Origin: Armillaria gallica
Taxonomy: Eukaryota > Basidiomycota > Agaricomycetes > Agaricales > Physalacriaceae
DNA: 64,000 nt
Reading direction: 5' to 3'
Assembly: GCA_037576215.1 (NCBI GenBank)
Contig: JBANDB010000001.1
Span: 2,914,001 to 2,978,000, forward strand
Shown here: positions 9,515 to 21,628 of the stretch, one piece after another
Layout of the letters: each line of letters begins with the position of its first letter
Numbering within the stretch: position 1 is the first letter of the stretch
Made by a program: the position numbers and the translations under genes
Notes under the pieces: model-generated
Told to the model about the DNA's origin: nothing
The model's database searches: none
The model's input: the letters and a program-made list of their open reading frames with translations, nothing else

Positions 9515-12500
9515 CTACTTGTGTTTTTGCTCCGCCATGGCATATAACAGGTCCCTATCTGCAGATTTGTACACCAAGGACCTCAGTTTACCATGTGGAT
9601 CTTTCAAAAGCGTTTGGGGAGTATCGAACTCGACCTAGCATCAGTATTTTCAGCGATGGTCTTCTTATTAGGTCGTTGATAGTACTCACAATATGGCCGG
9701 CATCTAAAACCATCTAATTGGGAATGAGAGTCTGCTATGTAATTCCCATGACGCGCTTGATACTCACTATTTTGTCTGCATCCATCACTGACTGAAGTCG
9801 ATGGGCCACAGTAATCAAGGTCGTGTCAGGACCAAGTTCATTGCGCAGCGAGGACTGAATAATCGAATCGGTTTTGTAGTCTGTAAAGCTGATTAATACA
9901 AATTTGGAACGCCGGGGAGTACTCTACCAAAAGCGGAAGTTGCTGTACAATGATTATAAGTATTTCCTCTCATATGATACGTACAACAAATCAGACCTTC
10001 GTCAAGGATAAGCAGTTTGCTTCCTCGGACTAGTGCTCGGGCCAACGCTAGAATTTGGCGCTGTCCTACAGAGAGGTTACCGCCTCCGGTGGCGATGACA
10101 CTATCCAGGGTGATACGGCCTTCGTTTGTCTCTCCCTGCAATGAGAAGAGACCGGCTGCACGGAGGGCATCATTGAGAGTAGCATCATCGCATCTATCGA
10201 AGGGATCTAAATTCTGTCGCAAGGTACCGCTCAAAAGCTCCGGCTAAGTGGAGATTTAGCTTGCAGTCGCGTTATCATGAGAGATGTGAACGTACTACTT
10301 GCGGAATGATAGTAATTCTTGACCTCAAGGCATCAAGATTAATTGTCGTCGTTGGGATACCGTCATAGTAGACTTTTCCTTCCGTATAGATGCAGCGAAG
10401 TAAGGATAATGTCAAAGAGCTCTGGAGACAGATGAGCCAGGCTAATGTTAACCGAAAAGGACAAAATAACCTTTCCCGACCCCGTGCGCCCAACTATACC
10501 AATGCGTTCTCCCGACTGGATAGTGAATGAAAGGTCGTGCAAAACTTTCGGGCCATCTGGAGAATATCTTGCAGACAGGTTTTCAACCCGTAGTTCTCCG
10601 CTAGTCGGCCAAGACGCAGGAGGCTCTCGAACTTTCGACGGCTTCTCTTCGTGGTCTACATTGAGGTATGATTGGATTCTTTCTAGACTGATATGGAAGG
10701 GTAAATGTAATGGATCCGCCTCTAGAGAAATGATGTACCTGTTGCCTCAACGATGACAGCGTGTTTGAGTGATGCACCACGGCAACAACTGATGGCGTAC
10801 CTTCAATCTCAAATCTATTTAAGAAACGAACCCAAAGGTTTAATTTGGAGGTGAACCCTACGGCCATGTTCAAGGAGAACCCAACATTGAAAGCGCGAGC
10901 GTTCTGGGCGTAGACGAGGTATGCCGCAAGGCTGGCTGAAAACAGCGCACCTAAAGCATCCGCCCGGACATCAACCCATCTGTTCAAATTATAATACGCC
11001 CGTGTTGTCCTGGTGTATCGGTCGATGCGATTGAGGGACTCTTGTATAAATGCACTCTCTGCGCCATAGGCCCGGATCGATGCTGGAAAGGCCGTGAGCT
11101 CATATAAAATGATTTTCAGTATGCTCACTCAATCCAGCGATGGCTGCACCGAAGCTGGAATGTATCCTGTCAACCACGGGAACTACTTCCGGAGATACTC
11201 AACTTACTGTCCCAGAACAGGCGCCTTCGCGTTAGACATCTCTCGTTTTACTGGTAGCTGAGCTTTCATGTAGATTTGACCAAGGTAAGCACCGGCAACA
11301 GCCATGATGAGGCCTGGTACCAAAAATGCTGGACTGAAAACAACTATTGCAGAGAATCTGAGAAGCATTGCCATGGACATTGAGGTCAGAGAAAATAGTA
11401 AAGTGGGAAGCGTGCTATCAACTGTGAGCGTTGCGACAATAATCAGAATTCGGTCGTGGACTAATGGTGAAACTTACCAGCACGGATGTCCAGGGTACAC
11501 CTCGCGATGATTCGTGAAGCCGGTGTTAAATCGAGCCATCTGTAGAATCGTTGAACAACAGGCATGTGAAAGAAGGGAAATAGGCACCTCAGCGTCGTAC
11601 CCAGAATGGAGACCATCAACCTCTTGTGAATCGAGCGTGAGGCCCTGATAGTGCCAAACACGTACACCACATAGCTGATGGCGTGAAGTGCGAAGCCCAG
11701 TAAAAGCAGAGAACCTAGAGCAGAATAAGCCGCGACATGATGAATGAGACTTTCGCGTACTATAGGCACCGAGGTAGCTGGTTGAAGTCAGAAACACGGC
11801 AACTACAAGGTGTAGGAGTATCACTCACAAGAAAATTGGAACGTCTTCAGATTTGTGGTCATCGTATTGCGATGCCCAGTACCCTAAATACCATGTCTGC
11901 ATAATTCCCACGAATTGCTGTACCGAAAATGCACCCAGGAATGCAGCGAAGAACAAGAAGATGTAATGGCCACCAAGAGAAGTCAGATACAGCTTGACTA
12001 CGGGACCTCATTAGATCATGTCTACCTCTCAAACCGCAAAAGGCCAAGACTCACAAGAAGACCAACTTATATGTCCTTGGCGTATCTCTTCGGAGAGGAT
12101 CAATTTCCCGTCAGGTTTCTTTTTCTTCTCAAGTCCTGCATCAAGTGCTTCTACTACTTCCTCGTCTGCCCGGTGCAGAGCTTCTTCCTCTTGTCGCGCC
12201 TCCTCTGCGAGAGTCCGGTCCCCTGAAAGCAGAATCTTGAGCGTCCCCTGACTAACAACACGTCCATTCTTCAAGGCAACGACAAATTCGGCAATTGGTT
12301 CAACCAAAGCGATGTTATGCGTCTACGTCAAACGTCAAGAAACGAAGCAAGGAACTGATACGCGAAGCTCACAGCCAGGATGACGGTCCTATTGCTTATC
12401 AAATTACCTTGTAAGCATTTTTGTACAATCCACTTTGAAGTGTGCACACTATAAAAGACAGTAAAGATCAGTGAAGAAGGACGCTGGATTACGGGTGGAA

Positions 12501-15500
12501 ACTTACTCCAATGCAGCCAGGACATCGTCCAAAATAAGGATATCGGCCCTGGAATAGACGGCCCGGGCGAGAGTAACCCGTGCTTTTTGCCCGCCACTCA
12601 GGGTCAACCCTTTCTCGCCAACTTCTGTCTCATCACCAGCTTCAAACAAGGCTAAATCCCGTTCTAGGCCACATTGATGAACCACGTCCTTATATCGCAT
12701 TTCATCGAACTCAGCATCGAAAAGAATATTTTCCTATTTCGAATGGTCAATTAGCAATCATGTTATGCTAGGAGATACTCCGGCTTGCTTTAATGGTTGT
12801 GTTCAAGACCCAAGACTCTTGAGCGGCATAGGCAACGCCGCCTTTTCTTGGTAAGTTAAACCATGAGGCAGGATTGGAAGGCAGGAAGTGCATTTCACCT
12901 GGCCACAGTCAAACTCATAAGCTCCAGTACGTGACAGCGAACACTCACCGAGCAGAGCCATTAACAGCGAGGTTTTCCCTGATCCAGTGGGTCCGATGAC
13001 AAGATTGATGGAATTCTTTCGGAATATGACCTCTTCATCGACGCGCAGGAGGAAGGTGCGGTGTGAAGGAAGTTCATTCATCCACGAGAAACGTGCCTGG
13101 TGGAAGCCAATATCCTCCTGGTCTTCAACATTGACTGGTTCGATGAAATCCTTCTCCGAGAAGGTATCTAGCAGCTCTGTCTGTGTCCAAGTCCAAGTTA
13201 GCAGCAAACACAGCGCACTTTGTCTATGGCACACACGTTCTGCATAAAATCAGTCAATCGATCCAGAGAGACTTTCCCGACAGCACATATGTTAAGAAAA
13301 CGGAGCGTCCGGGTAAGTTGTCCAGCAAACATGTCGAAGATCGTCATGCTTGAAAACACTTTTGACACGTCCAGTGTTTCTCCCATTACAATGGTCTATT
13401 AAGATCAGTCGCGTAAATTCTAGAACATACGGAAGAAGTACGAACGCTAATGGAAGCAGTGTTAGCGTGTTCTCGCAGGGAAACTGAAGAGCTGGCTCAC
13501 TAAGTGGCGTATGTTACAAGCATAGTCAGAGCTGGGATGGCAGCACTGAAATGCAGTCAGAAAGGAGGACTCCAAGGATAACGAAGATAAAATCGCACTT
13601 CAGGAGATTCGCCACAAGGCCAAGCAGTTGTTTCTTCTTAATCCACACTAGCTCTTCATCTCTCCTTCCTGCAACTCGTTTGCTGATCTCACCTTCCCAG
13701 CCAAACATTTTAATCATCCGAAGGATATTCACGACTATTATGCGGGCGATGAGCATCAGCAGAAGAAGCGGGGAATTTTTTGATACAAACATTCCGTAAC
13801 GACTTGGACCCGGCCGTCAGTGTTCTTCAGAGTCGCCTTCTGCACGGTCTGAATCCGTTTAGTTAGATATCCAGGCAAAGGTGCCATGATCACGATGACA
13901 GCGAGTCCAGCGAATGAGCTAGAAATGTGTTAGCCTTCGCAGTTTAAAGTCAAAAACAATCCCTACCTCCATCCCAATATGACATACAGAAACCAGATAC
14001 AGAAAACGAGTTCTAATGGCGAGTAGAACAACCGAAGGACATGCGAACACTCGGCGATATTCGCTATGTCGGAAGTTACCAGATTGTTCATTCTTCCAAC
14101 AAAATTCTTGACCTCAGATTGTGTGTCAGGAGAAGGGAGCGTTGTAGACGCCGTAGACATATCGGTCGGAGGTTTAGGAGCGTCGCCTTTGGACTTTGCT
14201 ATACTTCTTGGTGTGATCTCTTCGCCCGTAGAGCTCTCGGCTGTATGTACCGCGCCTATTCCAGGCTGAGAGCTGACCTCAGGTGTCGCCTCAGTGAATC
14301 CAATATCGTGCGATTGGAACTTCATGCGTATACGAAGGGCGTGCTCAAATACAAGCTGCGTTACAATGACTTCGGCGTGAGCACGGACTCGGGTCTGAAG
14401 AACAGATTAGAAGTATAGCACGCGGTATATTCGAACAATCAAACGTACGTTGATGAAGAGATACCGTTCAGACGCGAGAGAAACGAACGTGGGTCCCAGG
14501 AAGATCCAGACAATCCACACCCAAGGACGATACTGGGTTCCTTCTTCGCCTTTCTCGATGTAGCTAACAAAATGACTTAACAACCAGGAATGTTTCCATT
14601 TTCTAGCAAGACTTACCGGAGAAGGCGATTGATTCCTATAGGTGCGACAAAGTGGGCACTGGCCTCAATGGTGATCATGAGTGCCATAATCATGAATTCC
14701 CATGCAAAGACGCGCATGAGACCAAAAGACATATGTTGTTTCTTAGCCCCCAAGAACGTATCAAGATACCTGAACGCTTTGGTCTTCAGGTATCTGCACC
14801 TGTCGTAATCTGCGAGCGGAGGCAACTGCTCGTACGATAGATGGGCTGCGCGATAGGCTGCTATAATGAGAGAATCGAACCAGGAATATAGTACCAATGA
14901 GAGGATTGGAGTGGTCTGTTCCGGATTGGGTACTGACATCGGGTTCTTGGGGTCGACGGGTGTGTACTCTCGAGGAATGATTAAGGGGATCAATATCGCA
15001 ATGAAGAGAAGGATTCCCATTTTGATCCATAGAAAGGGTCCTTCCCAACTGTCCTGGGGTATGTCGTCGAACGTGGCCAACGGGGCAATATCACGATAAA
15101 CATATACCGCCGAGGTTGATAACAAGACTACATTCATGTGGTGGATCCCGATTCTACTCCATCGGTTACTCGCTGTCACAGAGACGATCGCCAATAAGGA
15201 TGTATAGAGCTTTCATACGCAACATGAATACACGGATAGAGTAGTCAGAGCGACGATCGGACTTACAAGGGTCAAGGGTATCGTGGCGTTGACGCTGATG
15301 GTTGGGATGGACAACCCCAACAAAGCCAGACATCCCAAAAGTCTGAGGACCCGTAATACAAAGATTTTTGTCCCGCCCCGTTGAGCGACATGATTTTCAA
15401 AGTACCCTGTTTCCACGACTCTGTGCTCCTCATCATCTGCATATACAGACTTCGTCTGCAGAAAGGCACGGAGTACCTGCGCTAAAAGGAAAGCCGCAGA

Positions 15501-15706
15501 AGCTACTGCAGCATATAGTGGAATAGTAAGGGTATCGAACACAAGTCTTTCCCGCTGGTGTGAGCATCAACGCCTATATGCGGTGGAATGACTCACTTTT
15601 TAGAAATGGCATCGTCTATTGTCTGTAGAACAACTTGTTGTGTAGTTTCTAGAGCAGCGAAGCCTGAAAATGCACCAAGCAGAGGACTTTCAGTCTGCGG
15701 TGCCAT
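9515..15706 (-). CDS. Full-size ABC transporter, ABCC (MRP) subfamily
   Basis: ATP-driven export pump of roughly 1400 residues, predicted in plasma or vacuolar membrane. Reading from the ATG at 15704-15706: an N-terminal set of hydrophobic helices (TMD0-like), then the linker SWFDSLIIAAYR, TMD1 with a long Ser/Thr/Pro-rich insertion (about 14060-14320) and the conserved LRMIKMFGWE. NBD1 has Walker A GPTGSGKTS, signature LSGGQKARVTLARAVY and Walker B ILILDDV. TMD2 contains RAYGAESAFIQESLNRID. NBD2 has GIVGRTGSGKS, signature LSVGQRQILALARALV, LLILDE and the H-loop ITVAHRL. The stop is at 9515-9517. About twenty introns are present, one with a GC donor near 12790. The join near 13500 is awkward: the donor after ...TYAT leaves a split Tyr codon with no matching base at the best acceptor. 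Substrate unknown; ABCC pumps commonly move glutathione conjugates and drugs. Confidence 0.9.
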
Positions 15707-15989
15707 GGTATCGTTCACTGCAGGATGACTCTTGAGTCAAGTTAGTTTGTCTGTCTATTAATAACCATTCCACGTAGGGTTAAGATGTCCGAGTCGGTTA
15801 TATATAAAAGTAGATAGCGTTATCAGCTAAACAAAACTTACATTTCACGTAGAATGGATTGGATTTTCTGGTCGAAGCCAAATTCAAGCGATTCTTGAGC
15901 TACAGACGCGCTTGATGAAGCGTCATTTTTGGTGTATAGTAAACCCTTATAGGTTTCCCCACTGATGTAATCACCAGGTGATCAAATAT

Positions 15990-16760
15990 TGACCACGCGA
16001 GTTCCTGGATGTATGTGCTCGTATCAATATTCATGTGAGTCTGGACTGGGTTTAATCCCAAAGATAATGTCGGAAGGTATGCAAAGTAGCGGATGCATGC
16101 ACCGTCGGTGGTGCATTTGTGTCCGTAGTGATGATGGTTGGTGTTACCGGCATAAGGTCCCCATAAGGAACGGCTGGGCCCACAGCCTGACATGGTGAAC
16201 CATACGCTGTGGCCATCTCATACCGTTGTGAGAGCAGGGCATACGAAGAATCCGGTCGCGAAATGACTGGAACGCCCTCAGTACGTCAATACAAAGATGC
16301 CGACAATGTTTTTCTACGTGGAGCAGTGGAGATGAACTCGATCCAAAGCTCGAAGAAAAATAACTTGTGCTCCCTGGGAAAATACTGGTAACTGAAGCGT
16401 TCAGACCGGTAGAGAAGTCGACGAAAGGCCAGGCGCTTTTTAGCACCACCCATCAACGGAGACTCGACTAGTTGCGATACACGTCCACTTAAACGATACC
16501 CGGCCATGATATAGAAATGCGGCAAGGTGAGATGAACGCCTGCCACTTTGAAGGTAAAGATAAGAAACTGAGGTGAAGGCGAAGTGAGACGGCGAAGGAC
16601 ATCGATAGCTCGAAGCAGGCAATGAATGATTGCTCCGCCCGTTCCGTTCGAGAACCCTTCGTTTCCGGTCTTCCAGCTCAGCTGGAGACTCTTCCGAGGA
16701 GGGTAGGGCGGGGCTTGAGTAAATGTTGGTTACTGCAGAGCGAAGGATGGGAGCTTTGCC
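15990..16760 (-). CDS. Unassigned coding-like exons, probably a broken or partly modelled gene
   Basis: Two stretches have strong coding character in one shared frame. 16286-16720 contains GGAIIHCLLRAIDVLRRL, FYIMAGYRLSGRVSQLVE and FFFELWIEF. 16045-16285 contains VPVISRPDSS, YGDLMPVTPTIITTD and ASATLHTFRHYLWD. They are separated only by a TGA near 16283, so a missed intron or a nonsense mutation is likely. No family is recognised. Other frames upstream to 17333 (for example a basic stretch starting MAVATGESRIRDIRI) could hold first exons, but I could not join them. Confidence 0.35.
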
Positions 16761-17347
16761 TACGGGGCAAACAGGTTCGTCTAGCACTCGCGAGACGAAT
16801 GTCTTGGGGGCGTCGTTAGGTGATTACTAGATGAGCTTGAAGGATTCTGAGTAGGATAAGTGAACTAGGGATTCAATATAGAGCTGCTCGAGGAATGAGC
16901 TGGTGAAGGCCTGACTAGCCGTGGTATATTCTGGCGTCTGCCCAGTGCTTCGAGTGGCGATGGTTGCCACAAATAATACGGCGACGATGGCTGGTGCGGT
17001 CTACTCGTTGTCATCATGGTGGTGAGAAGCCAAGTCGCTAGCTGCAAAATAGAAAGTCAGCACGGTAACCAAAAACGAGGACGAAAACGCGTACGTTCAC
17101 GGCAGGTGTCCGAGACTTAGGCGGTTGAGTCGACGCGTTATTTGCGCGTTATTTGCGAAGGCCTCGACGCCGGACGATCGGCTACCCGGGCCGGCCTCTG
17201 GGACTAACCCCATCTTGTTTGATTTTCTCCTAACATGAAACGGACACGTACGTGCAATACGTGTGCTTAATCTTCTCGGTGCCGCTGGTATTCTTATATC
17301 ACGGATTCGTGACTCCCCTGTCGCTACCGCCATGACTCTGCTAGAGG

Positions 17348-17355
17348 TATAAATA
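17348..17355 (+). promoter_or_regulatory. TATA box of methyltransferase A
   Basis: TATAAATA lies 36 bases before the ATG at 17391, a plausible core promoter position for a fungal gene with a short leader. Confidence 0.5.
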
Positions 17356-17390
17356 AGCCAGTGAGCAGGAACTTTCTCTTCATCTCAGTC

Positions 17391-18458
17391 ATGTCTCAAT
17401 CAGCAGCTCTACCTCTAGATGCCTCTCTTTACACGTTGACTGAAGACGAGGCCGCGTTCTTCAAGGTTGAAACAGGAATACAGGACGATGTTCTGTTGAA
17501 GAACCACATTTTGGCCATCCAGGAGGAAGCATACAAGGTGCGCGTCGATATTTTCACGAGATCTTCTGTCTTCTAATGCCTCACTCCATAGATTTATCCT
17601 TATCCTTGCATCCGCATTTTTGGTTTTCTGGGGTGCGCCGTTCATGTCTACGCTCAGCTCAGCCCGCTGACCGCATATCCACATCTAGAATGAAGATCTC
17701 AAGGCACCCGTCTTACCAACAGTTCCTGAAGCTTGGAAAGGAGCGCCAGGGAGCTATCTATGCCGATATTGGATGCTGCTGTCGGTCTTTTGGTTTTCTT
17801 TTGTCTTCGAAGTCTGAGCTAGCCACAGTTGGAAATGACGTCCGAAAGGCGGTCGCGGATGGTTATCCTGTCCAGCAAGCCATAGCGACGGACTTGTATC
17901 CAGGTGCGACTTTTCGACAATAATGTCGCTCTCATCTCATTGCGATGCATTCCAGAATTCTGGGATCTTGGACACAAGCTCTTCAAGAGTACACCAGAAA
18001 GCTTCCCAGCGCGATTCATAGCTGCCGACATATTCGAGCTGAAGGATTTGGCAAAGCAGCCTTTGGCGTCCGCCCCCGAGCTCTCCAAGGTCCAATCCTT
18101 CGCCGAACTTTCAGGAAGTGTCTCCGCCATTCACGCTTCATCTTTCTTCCACCTCTTTGATGAACAACAACAGTTCGAGCTCGCGAAAATCACCGCGGCT
18201 CTGCTGTCCTCTGCTCCCGGGTCGATGATATTCGGTTCTCATGTCGGTAATCTCACCAAAGGGCTACGTACCGAGACGACCTTTGGCAATCGTACAATGT
18301 CGATGTTCTGTCACTCGCTTGAAAGTTGGAAAGCACTCTGGGACGGCGGTGTCTTCCCTGAGGGAACTGTCAGTGTTGACGCCTTTCTCAAGGAAGTTGC
18401 GGGGGATGGTTTCAAAGAGAAAGTCTACTTCCTTGTTTGGTGTGTTACAATATTATAG
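17391..18458 (+). CDS. SAM-dependent methyltransferase, paralog A
   Basis: Cytosolic class I methyltransferase of about 280 residues. It belongs to the fungal family often found in secondary-metabolite (meroterpenoid-type) clusters. The start MSQSAALPLD leads into the family N-terminus LYTLTEDEAAFFKVETGI. A YPYPCIR block follows, then the SAM-binding glycine motif AIYADIGCCFGNDVRKAV, TDLYPEFWDLGHKLF, and the closing LPEG/WKALWDGGVFPEGTV region ending in VYFLVWCVTIL. Five exons join cleanly, with introns near 17539-17591, 17630-17689, 17767-17828 and 17903-17955. The start at 17391 is preferred over an in-frame upstream ATG because it follows the TATA box and gives the family N-terminus. It is the only copy on the plus strand. 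The acceptor substrate is unknown. Confidence 0.85.
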
Positions 18459-19551
18459 AATGATATAGTATACCGCAGTAGTGATAGGTACTTGAGACTC
18501 GATGAATATTGTCTGATATTGAAGCAAATTATCACTTTACATAAATAAATAAGAACTAAATAAACTTTATCCGAATGCGGTCTCGCTGTTCGGAATCTTG
18601 ACGCGTCTGGAGTCTGGACTTTCAAATTTTCCCCCTCTTCTCTCATCGTCCTCAGAGCCGTTAGAATGGAAGATGCCCACAGAATTCGTAGGATCACCTC
18701 GACCCCCTCTGTTGAAAGAATAATGGAACAATTTTTTCATGCGAGAAAATATTCCCTTTTCCCCGTCGGGTTTCAATGGCTTTGATCAAAATTCTATGAT
18801 TGGCGGAAGGCAGGCTTAAGATCTTCCTATCAACGGATGGCTTCCGTCCGTCACTGTAAATCCATGTAAGTGTTGGCCAAATTGTTTAAGCAAAGCGGCT
18901 GTTCACTTCTTCCTTCTCTTACGCAGTCAATGTCAAGTTCGTTCGCCAATTTTTTCGACCCCCTCTCAGAAATACTATGCGTGCTCAGTGAATAGTTGAA
19001 CTGTTACCCTATGGGCGCAGATGATGGATGGCCCTGCACAGTCTAGTGCTGGCGAATAGTATGACTCGTTAAATTTACCTTGCGCTGGAGGCAGCAACGT
19101 TCTTCTCGTCACGACGGATTCTGCACCCGGCGTCAGATAAGGAGACACGTGCGTTCCATACTTGTCCCAAGTTGTCCGCTGTCTGAAGATTCATGTTGCT
19201 GGAAGTGCATGGACAGGTGTCTTTCATGGATATTGTACGGACAGCGAAGCCTAAGATGGCCTTTGAAAATAGGTAGGAAATAGGAAGGCCTGCTCTCACT
19301 ACTGCGCATGGATACCTATGGATTACTCACTTCATGTCAGGCGCTATCGCTCAAGTCGCTCCCTGTCAGCTTCAATGGAAAAACTAAACCGCGGCAAAGG
19401 CGCGGCCGATAACAAGTAATTCCTCGGATTTCGGGCCGATATCGAAATTGATAAGCAGGACGTATAAAGGCATGTTACATGATTAGCGTTCTCCTTTTCT
19501 TTCTCTCTCTCATCTCTAGGGGTCATTCGAGCAAATACAACGAAGGAAACT
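18459..19551. other. Intergenic region upstream of URC1
   Basis: No convincing exon is seen on either strand. A pyrimidine-rich tract (19490-19518, ttctccttttctttctctctctcatctct) sits 30-60 bases upstream of the URC1 start, typical of fungal core promoters. Confidence 0.4.
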
Positions 19552-20664
19552 ATGTCAGCCTCTGAAGCAGTATTGACGCAGATCCTGGCCCAGTTGCAGG
19601 CGCTCCAAGTGTCCCAGCAGACGTTGCAAGCAAAGGTATATATTTCTTTCTCGACGTGTCTCTGTTTTCTTTCCAGACATTGAGTATTACACCGTGGATC
19701 AGTTGGATGCAGTTGCAGATGGAAATCCGAAGCCATTAACTCCTGAACGCCGTAGTATTCCCATCCCTGGTGTGTCTACATCGCCGTCGAGGAGCGACAT
19801 CGCCTCCAAGAGTCCGTTATCCTCAAGCCCTACTTCACCGCGTACGACGACCGACAGGGAACGCGAGAAAGCCCTGTATCCAGGCAGAGTCAACCTTACA
19901 AGTGAGTATGCATGTTGTTGTCTGAACATCTGTCTGACAACGTGTTTCAGCCTACCCGGATCAGCATGGCATCGCACCTCACCCTCTTGTCTGGGGTGCC
20001 GCGGACCCTTCTACACGTGGTCCGGTGATATGTTCGCGCCTTCCGTCGTCCATCAAGCAGCGCAATGCTCTCGGTGCTCATTCTGGATCCTACTCTATCT
20101 ATCGTGCCCTCTCAGTCGCGATGGGTAGTCTGTCTTTGACCCACAAACCTGACTACAACCTTACCGATCCCCCGGTTTCTATTCCCCCACAACCTTCCTG
20201 GGCCGACCCCAAGAAGATTGTTTCCTTCGATCCATGGGGCCATCTTGTTCCGTCCGTATTCAAGAAGGAGATGGAAGAACTCGGTCTCGATGCCAGGCCC
20301 AGCATTGCCATTACCAAGGCTCACATGAAGCTGAGTGAGATTGATGATAGCGTAAGGAAGGGCACCCTTGAACTAGATGGCAAGGTTCTCTCAAAAGTCG
20401 ACCATTGCTGGACGAAACGGGCAAGGTTTGCGATGCTGATCCCGGCGTGGAGATGAAAGTAAGTAAGGCCGCTGTGGAGCCTGTTTGGTTCCTCCCTGGT
20501 GTCGCCGAGCGCTTTCAAATGTTCGTATAGTCTCTTCCCGCTGTATTACGTCGTCTGACACCACTGGTAGATCCGAGAGTCTTCTCCGTCGCGCCTTGTT
20601 TGAAGAAACAGGCGGAATGTACCCTGAACTCATCACTCGGCCGGATATTAAGGTTTTCCTTCCT

Positions 20665-20696
<32 letters not shown>

Positions 20697-21392
20697 AGAC
20701 CCCGCGTTCATGTCTGACGAGAGCAAGGTTCTCACTCTCCGTGTTCACGATGAGTGCAATGGATCCGACGTGTTCGGCTCAGATATCTGCACGTGTAAGC
20801 CATACCTCATCTACGCCATCGAAGAGTGCGTCCGCACCGCACAGCAAGGTGGCGTCGGTGTTGTTGTGTACTTCCGGAAGGAGGGCCGAGCTCTTGGAGA
20901 AGTGACGAAGTATCTTGTCTACAATCTCCGAAAGCGTGGTGGTGATTCCGCGGACAAGTACTTCAAGTCTACTGAACTCATCGCCGGTGTCAAGGATATG
21001 CGATTCCAGGCGTTGATGCCCGACGTTCTCCACTGGCTTGGAATCAAGAAGATTGACAACATGGTTTCGATGAGTGACATGTGCGTTCTACATACGCACG
21101 TCTGACCTTTTGGCGCTGACGGTTCTCTGTTGTGTAGGAAATATGATGCCATCGTGAACAGCGGTATCCCCATCCTCAAGCGATATGACATTCCTGGTAC
21201 GTAAAGAACAATCCCCAGTGAAGTCATGTACGGTCTGATGATGTGTTATGTATAGACTACTTGATTCCCCCCGACTCGCGCGTTGAGATCGACGCCAAGA
21301 TCGCCTCAGGCTATTTCTCCAGCGGCAAACAGGTCACTGAGCAGGATCTGGTCAAAACTGTCGGCAGGACCTGGGAGGAGACGGAGCATTAG
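19552..21392 (+). CDS. URC1: URC1-type GTP cyclohydrolase II-like protein (uracil catabolism)
   Basis: Homolog of Urc1, the GTP cyclohydrolase II-like enzyme required for the fungal URC uracil-degradation pathway. It differs from riboflavin GTP cyclohydrolase II by a long N-terminal extension. The ATG at 19552-19554 begins MSASEAVLTQILAQLQAL; a Ser/Pro-rich linker follows, then the domain. The zinc site is visible in ECNGSDVFGSDICTC (three Cys). The catalytic region is GVGVVVYFRKEGRALGEV, with TKYLVYNLRKRG after it. FQALMPDVLHWLGIKKID and the C-terminal VEIDAKIASGYF are Urc1-typical. The stop is at 21390-21392. Between 20385 and 20425 the frame changes by one base: ...LDGKVL is followed by LDETGKVCDADPG only if one more A is read in the AAAA at 20393-20396, or if a weak 41-nt intron (20385-20425) is removed. 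URC4/DUF1688 was not found in this window. Confidence 0.85.
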
Positions 21393-21628
21393 GTTGTGGC
21401 GCTCTTCGTCGTGGATTGTCATCAAATTTCGTACCATGTATATAGGACATACCAGATATCCTACCAAATCAAGAGTCCTAATTTACAAACTCGTTATACG
21501 CCAACTGAGAGAATAGTATGTTTCGTTGCTAAGTTTTTCCGTCAAAATTATCGACACATATTCGATTGCACTGAGTAAGGAGCCTTGACCCGGAGAAAAT
21601 AGTGTTCTACGAAATGGAGAATTTTATT

